From Kitasatospora acidiphila (lineage in GTDB: Bacteria > Actinomycetota > Actinomycetes > Streptomycetales > Streptomycetaceae): a stretch of DNA of 64,000 nucleotides. A program made the translations under genes and the position numbers. Of the stretch, positions 58,801 to 64,000 are shown one piece after another; the stretch's first letter is position 1, and every line of letters starts with the position of its first letter. The notes below the pieces were generated by a model. The model saw nothing but the letters and a program-made list of their open reading frames with translations. It did not search any database and was not told the DNA's origin. The stretch spans positions 124,001 to 188,000 of the forward strand of contig NZ_VIGB01000001.1 of the NCBI RefSeq assembly GCF_006636205.1, written 5' to 3'.

Positions 58801-59574
58801 CTTGCACCGGCCGTCCGCCGAAAGCCCGCGCTGGCGGCTGAACTCGACGAACGCACCCGGGCTGGACATCACCGTCACACCGCCGGCCAGCGCGAGGTCG
58901 CACTCGCCGGCCCGCAGCGCCTGCGCCGCCAGGTGCAGCGCCACCAGCGACGACGAGCACGCCGTGTCAACCGTCACCGCCGGCCCCTCCAGGCCCAGCG
59001 AGTACGACAGTCGGCCCGACACCACGGCAGCCGTGTTGCCGGTGACGAAGTACCCCTCCAGCTGGGTCGGGTCGCCCTGGGCGAGCGCCGCGTAGTCCTG
59101 GCCGTTGGTCCCGGCGAACACACCGGTCCGGCTGCCCCGCAGCGACTCCGGGTCGAAGCCCGCGCGCTCCAACGCCTCCCAGGAGGTCTCCAGTAGCAGC
59201 CGTTGCTGCGGGTCCATCGCCATCGCCTCACGCGGCGAGATGCCGAAGAAGTCCGCATCGAACTCGGCTGCGCTGTCGAGGAATCCACCGTTCCGGACGT
59301 AGGAGGCACCCGACTTGTCGGGGTCCGGATCGTACAGACCGTCGATGTCCCAGCCGCGGTCCACCGGGAAGGGCGTCAGGGCGTCCACCCCGTCGGCAAC
59401 CAGCCGCCACAGGTCCTCGGGCGAGCGCACGCCGCCCGGGTACCGGCAGCTCATGCCGATGATGGCGATCGGCTCCCGCTCCCGCTGCTCCGCGAGGGTC
59501 GCACGCTCGCGGTACTTGTACAACTCCGCCGTCGCCCACTGCAGGTGACTCAGCAGCTCGTTCTCGTTGCCCAT
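49898..59574 (-). CDS. Type I modular PKS, middle gene: KS-AT-KR-ACP-KS-AT-KR-ACP
   Basis: About 3228 residues after repair of ten apparent single-base losses (near 56335, 56160, 56030, 55990, 54575, 54497, 54195, 53728, 53425, 52055). ATG 59574 opens docking segment [18 protein letters not shown]. Module 1: KS (59480-58210), AT (57890-56860; GHSQG, YASH, so methylmalonyl), KR (55945-55400; no LDD, GTWGSRG, Tyr in GYAAAT; A type, usual Asn is Thr), ACP (LGFDSVTA, 54985). Module 2: KS (54810-53540), an unusual repetitive TDA/ADA-rich linker (53420-53530), AT (53150-52100; GHSQG, TAGH, ethylmalonyl-like), KR (51220-50640; LDD, SSLGG, NYAAAN, active B type), ACP (50270), and a C-terminal acidic docking segment ending LIGERFGIS. 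It is 52 bp from the upstream PKS gene. Confidence 0.95.
56820..58150 (-). repeat. AT cassette, near-identical to 61800-63130
   Basis: Collinear with 61800-63130 at an offset of about 4980 bp, with long runs identical at synonymous sites (for example 57340-57420 against 62320-62400). Similarity continues on the left toward 55860/60840. Both encode methylmalonyl-type AT domains with YASH. Confidence 0.8.
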
Positions 59575-59626
59575 CAGAAAGCCCTCTCCCCGCACTCGAC
59601 CAAAGCTTGCAAAGAACTGCTGCTAC

Positions 59627-62600
59627 TCACGACTTGCCGAAGTCGCGGTTGAGCATGGCGATCAGCTCGTCAGCCGTCGCCGCTCCGAGATCGGGCCGCT
59701 CCGCCGGCCGACCCTGGTCCGACGCACCGCTCTTCCACCTCGCCAGGACCTCTTCGAGCTGGGTCAGCACCACCGCGTGCAGGTCCCCGTTCTCCGCGGT
59801 TCGGGCCAGCAGCTCGTCCACCCCGCTCACTTGGGCCAGGGCCCGCTCCTCCAGGGCCTCGTCGTCCTGCCGGGTGAGACCGCGGTGCAGGTGCTCGGCC
59901 AGCTGAACGGCCGTCGGGTAGTCGAAGACCAGGCTGGCCGGCAGCCGCAACCCGGTGGCCGTGGTCAGCCGGTTGCGGAGTTCGACGGCGACGACGGAGT
60001 CGAAGCCGAGGTCGCGGAACGCCCGCTTCGGATCGATGCTGGCAGCCGACTTGTGGCCAAGCACCGCCGCCACGTGGTCCCGGACCAGGTCCGCCAGCAG
60101 CCGGACCTGGTCCTCGGCGCTCTTGCCCGTCAGCCGCTCCAGCAGTGCATCGGCCGCTCCGGCCGCGCGCTCGCTCCTGCCCACACCGGCGGTGACCTCA
60201 CGGACCTCCGGAAGCTCGCTGAGGAAGGCGCTCGGCCGGGTGGCGGTGTAGGCGACCGCGAACCGGGGCCAGTCGATGTCCGCGATGGCCAGGAAGGTCT
60301 CGTCGCGGTCAAGCGCCTGCTTCATGGCCGCGACCGCGAGATCGGGGTCCATCGCGGGAATCCCGTGCCGACGGGCCACTTCACCGACCGCCGTGCCGTC
60401 GGCCATGCCCGCGCCGCCCCACACGCCCCAGGCGATCGAGGTCGCGGTGAAGCCGTCGTGCCGACGCTGCTCTGCGAGCGCATCCAGGAAGGCGTTGCCG
60501 GGTGCGTAGTTTCCCTGGCCCGACGCGGCGAAGGTGCCGGCCAGCGCCGAGAACAGCACAAAGGCATCGATGTTCTGACTGCGCGTCAACTCGTCCAGAT
60601 GGCGGGCCGATGCAGCCTTGACCCGGGCGACGCTGTCCAACTGATCGACACTCAGGGAGTCGAGTACACCGTCGTCCAGCACCGCCGCGGTGTGGAAGAC
60701 GGCGGTCAGCGGGTGCTCGGTCGGGATGCCGTCCAGCAGCGCGGACAGGGCGTCGCGGTCGGCGATGTCGCAGGTCGCGATCGTCACCTTCGCACCCAGC
60801 GCGGTCAGTTCGGCCGCGAGGTCGTCCGCACCGGGCGCCTGCAGCCCGCGCCGGCTGACCAGCAGCAGGTGCTCGGCCCCATGGCCGGCCAGCCACCGAG
60901 CCACGTGTGCTCCCAAGGCACCCGTGCCACCGGTGACCAGCACCGTGCCCGACGGACGCCAGTCACGCACCGCCCCCGCCCCGGTGGGCACCGCACGCGC
61001 CAAACGCCGTCCGAACACCCCGAACCACGAACCGCGACCTGGTCCTCGACCACACCACCCGCGCCGGGACCGGACGCCAGCACACCCACCAGGCGCCGAA
61101 CCACGCCCTCGTCCAGCACCTGCGGCAGGTCAATCAGACCCCCCCAGCGCTCCGGGTGCTCCAACGCGGCAACCCGGCCAAGACCCCACACCTGCGCCTG
61201 AACCGGGCTCAGCATGCGGTCCTCCGCGCCCACCGACACCGCGCCACGAGTGACCGTCCACAGCGGAGCCGCCACACCCGCGTCACCCAGCGCCTGCACC
61301 AGGAGCAGCGTCCCCGCCACCCCCGCAGCCACCGAGTCGGCGTGCGCGTGCGCCCCCTCGTCAAGCGCCAGCAGCGACAGCACACCCGCCACCTCGCCCA
61401 TGCCGGAGAGGCGCTCGGCCAGGCCGGCACGGTCGATGGTGGCAGCATCGACCTCCAGCACGGTGTTGTCAGCACCGGCGAGCCGCAGCCCGTCCAGCAA
61501 CAGCGGCAGCCACTCGTTCGCGGTGCGGGCCGCCGGCACGACAACCAGCCATGTACCACCGCCCACCAGCACGCCCGGACGGTCGGGCAGTGGACGCCAG
61601 ACGGTGCGGTAACGCCAGGACTCCGTCGCGGAGTTCTCGCGCCGACGCCTGCGGTAGGTCGAGAGCGCGGGCAGGACGGTGCCCAGAGTCCCGTGGGCGT
61701 CGTCGCCCAGGTCCAGGATGCGGGCCAGTCCGTCCAGGTCCTCGCCCTGGACGGCTTGCCAGAACTCTTCGTCGGCCGGGTCCGTCGGGGCGGTGTCGTC
61801 GCGCAGCGGCACGTCCAGCCAGTAGCGCTGGTGCTGGAAGGCGTAGGTGGGCAGGTCGGCGCGGTGGGCGCCGGTGCCCTCGAACAGGGTCGGCCAGGCG
61901 ACCGGGGCGCCGTGCACGAAGGCCTGCGCCAGGGACGCGGTCAGACGCGGCCAACCGCCCTCACCACGACGCAGGGTACCGATCGCCGCAGCTTCGATGT
62001 CGTGCTCGCCGATGACCTCCTCGATCGCCGGAACCAGGACCGGGTGCGAGCTGACCTCGATGAACAGACCATGCCTTGGGTGAGGAGGCTCTCGATGCCG
62101 TCGCGGAACTCCACCGTCTGACGCAGGTTGGTGTACCAGTACCCGGCGTCGAGCTCCCTGGTGTCCAGGAAACCGCCGGTCACCGTCGACCAGAACGGCA
62201 CCTGGCCGGAGACCGGTGCGATCGGGGCCAAGTCGCGGGCCAGGCGCTCGCGCAGGCCCTCCACCATCTGCGAATGCGAGGCGTAGTCCACCGGGATCCG
62301 CCGCACCCGCACCCCACGACCCTCACACCACGCCATGAACTCCTCCAGCGGCAGGGTCGGGCCCGAAACCACCGTCGAGGCAACGCCGTTGACCGCCGCA
62401 ACCGACACACCCTCCCCACCCCACTGCCCCAACAGCCCGCGCACCTCACCGGCACCCGCGCCCACCGACACCATCCCGCCCGACCCCGCCAACTCCTCCG
62501 CGATCGCGAGCGAGCGCAGCACCACCACCCGCGCGCCGTCCTCCAACGACAACCCACCCGCGACGACAGCAGCCGCGATCTCACCCTGGCTGTGGCCCAC

Positions 62601-64000
62601 GACAGCCGCCGGCTCAACCCCGTACGACCGCCACACCTCAGCCAGCGACACCATCACCGCCCACAACACCGGCTGCACCACATCAACCCGCTCCAACCAC
62701 CCCTCATCACCCGAACGCACCACCTCACCCAACGACCAGCCCACCAAGCCGCTCAGCGCCCGCTCACACTCACCCATCCGGGCCGCGAACACCTCCGACG
62801 CCACCAGCAACTCCCCCGCCATCCCCAGCCACTGCGACCCCTGACCGGGAACACGAACACCACACCACCATCAACCGCACCAGAACCAGAGGCCACCGAC
62901 CCCGAAACCACCGAGCCCGACGCCAACTCGCCAAGCCCCGTGAGCAGTTCATCGCGCTCGGAGCCCAGTACCACCGCCCGGTGCCCGAACACCGAACGGG
63001 ACGACACCAGCGACTGACCCACATCCAGCAACCCCAGCGCCGGATCGGCCTCCAACCGCTCCAACAGCGCCGCCGCCTGACCCCGCACCGCCGCCTCGGA
63101 CTTGCCCGACACCACCAACGGCACCACCGGAAGCCCAACCACCGAGTCAGGCTCCACCGCCACGGGTTCCTCGACCTGCTCCAGAATCACGTGCGCATTC
63201 GTCCCACTCACACCGAACGACGACACGCCCGCACGCCGAGGACGATCCACCTCAGGCCACGCCCGCGACTTCGTCAACAGCTCCACCGCACCCGCCGACC
63301 AGTCCACCTGGCGCGACGGCTCGTCCACGTGCAGGGTCTGCGGAAGCACGCCCTCCCGCAGCGCCATCACCATCTTGATCACACCACCGACACCGGCAGC
63401 CGCCTGCGTGTGACCGATGTTCGACTTCAACGAGCCTAGCCAGAGCGGCTGTTCGGCCGACCGATCCCGGCCGTAGGTCGCCAGCAGCGCCTGCGCCTCG
63501 ATCGGGTCGCCCAACCGCGTCCCCGTCCCGTGCCCCTCCACCACATCGATCTCCGCGGTGGACAGCCCGGCGTTGGCGAGCGCCTGCCGGATCACCCGCT
63601 GCTGCGACGGACCGTTCGGCGCGGTCAGGCCACTGCTGGCGCCGTCCTGGTTCACCGCCGAACCCCGCACCACCGCAAGCACCTTGTGCCCGTTCGCCAC
63701 CGCATCCGACAACCGCTCCACGAGCACCAGCCCGACGCCCTCGCCCCAGCCCATTCCGTCCGCCGCGTCCGCGAACGCCTTGCACCGGCCGTCCGCCGAA
63801 AGCCCGCGCTGGCGGCTGAACTCGACGAACGCACCCGGGGTGGACATCACCGTCGCACCACCGGCCAGCGCCAGCGAGCACTCACCCGCCCGCAGCGCCT
63901 GGACCGCCAGGTGCAGTGCCACCAGCGATGACGAGCACGCGGTGTCCACCGTCACCGCCGGCCCCTCCAGGCCGAACACGTACGACACCCGACCCGAGAC
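59627..64000 (-). CDS. Type I modular PKS, 5' part outside window: KS(partial)-AT-KR-ACP
   Basis: Last module of an upstream PKS subunit, open to the right edge. The KS enters just before its active site TACSSS (about 63940) and ends near 63180. AT 62860-61840 has GHSQG and YASH (methylmalonyl). KR 60950-60380 has [16 protein letters not shown] and GNYAPGN (active B type). The ACP motif LGFDSVVA is near 60010. A C-terminal docking segment ends [15 protein letters not shown]. Three apparent single-base losses (about 62845, 62072, 61022) break the frame; the first two are shown by intact copies at 57860 and 57080. How many modules precede it cannot be seen. Confidence 0.93.
61800..63130 (-). 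repeat. AT cassette, partner of 56820-58150
   Basis: Second copy of the methylmalonyl-type AT repeat, in the upstream PKS gene. Its coding strand is rich in GTG, GGT, GGG and TTG codons, unlike the GTC/GGC/CTG-rich KS regions on each side, and it shares that bias with its partner copy. Confidence 0.8.

Noticed and set aside
56344..59196. 950-residue plus-strand open frame opposite the PKS
   Set aside because: Arg/His/Gln-rich shadow of KS-AT coding sequence.
39008..64000. Interpreting the PKS as a set of about a dozen separate short genes or pseudogenes
   Set aside because: Domain order continues across every break, all breaks fit one lost base, and only two real gene boundaries with stop, ribosome-binding site and docking segments exist.

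Overview
The window is GC-rich (clearly above 70%) actinobacterial chromosome, most likely from a Streptomycetaceae member (Streptomyces or Kitasatospora). The evidence is strong G/C third-position bias, GTG/TTG starts, a mycothiol-dependent maleylpyruvate isomerase-type protein, a MatB-type polysaccharide synthase, a chloramphenicol phosphotransferase very like that of S. venezuelae, a SURF1 protein and a large modular type I polyketide synthase (PKS).

Layout. Positions 1-5.2 kb hold a partial SufS-like cysteine desulfurase, a deleted methyltransferase remnant, a GNAT acetyltransferase, an NmrA-like protein divergent from an AraC regulator across a tandem palindrome, chloramphenicol phosphotransferase and a SnoaL-like protein. 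From 5.5 to 7.8 kb are a secreted multidomain protein and a small hypothetical protein. From 8.2 to 15.6 kb is a cell-surface block: a MatA-like membrane protein, a deacetylase-glycosyltransferase fusion (MatB type), an MMPL transporter and a divergent NarL-type two-component pair. From 15.6 to 30 kb are scattered metabolic, regulatory and surface genes: luciferase-like monooxygenase, two MDR-family reductases, two aminoglycoside-phosphotransferase-fold kinases, a DUF3048 lipoprotein, photolyase, a cupredoxin lipoprotein and a secreted NHL-type protein. From 30.1 to 33.8 kb is a compact phenolic-lipid or meroterpenoid island: a UbiA prenyltransferase divergent from a type III PKS, an ICMT-type methyltransferase and an FAD oxidoreductase. 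From 34 to 38.4 kb are a small membrane protein, a UBP zinc-finger protein, SURF1, an MFS exporter and a DUF2797 protein.

At 38417-38838 lies a head-to-tail array of five irregular tRNA genes on the minus strand, with anticodons GCT, GAG, CAG, CCA and GTA. Two have leucine anticodons but lack the long variable arm expected of bacterial tRNA-Leu, and the Tyr-type one has a shortened D arm. The array sits immediately beyond the terminator of the PKS operon.

From 39.0 kb to the right edge, three collinear minus-strand PKS genes (transcribed right to left) encode the last five modules of an assembly line: KS(partial)-AT-KR-ACP // KS-AT-KR-ACP-KS-AT-KR-ACP // KS-AT-KR-ACP-KS-AT-DH-KR-ACP-TE. AT motifs predict methylmalonyl, methylmalonyl, ethylmalonyl-like (TAGH), malonyl, malonyl. 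The last KR lacks its catalytic Tyr and the last DH has Asp changed to Glu, so a beta-keto chain is predicted to reach the thioesterase. Matching docking segments at the gene ends support the order. No tailoring gene is visible at this end; the rest of the cluster lies beyond 64000.

Sequence quality. About 25 otherwise good genes or domains are broken by apparent single-base deletions, nearly all in G or C runs. Several are exposed by intact paralogous copies inside the window. I treat these as probable sequence errors and annotate each gene as one locus.
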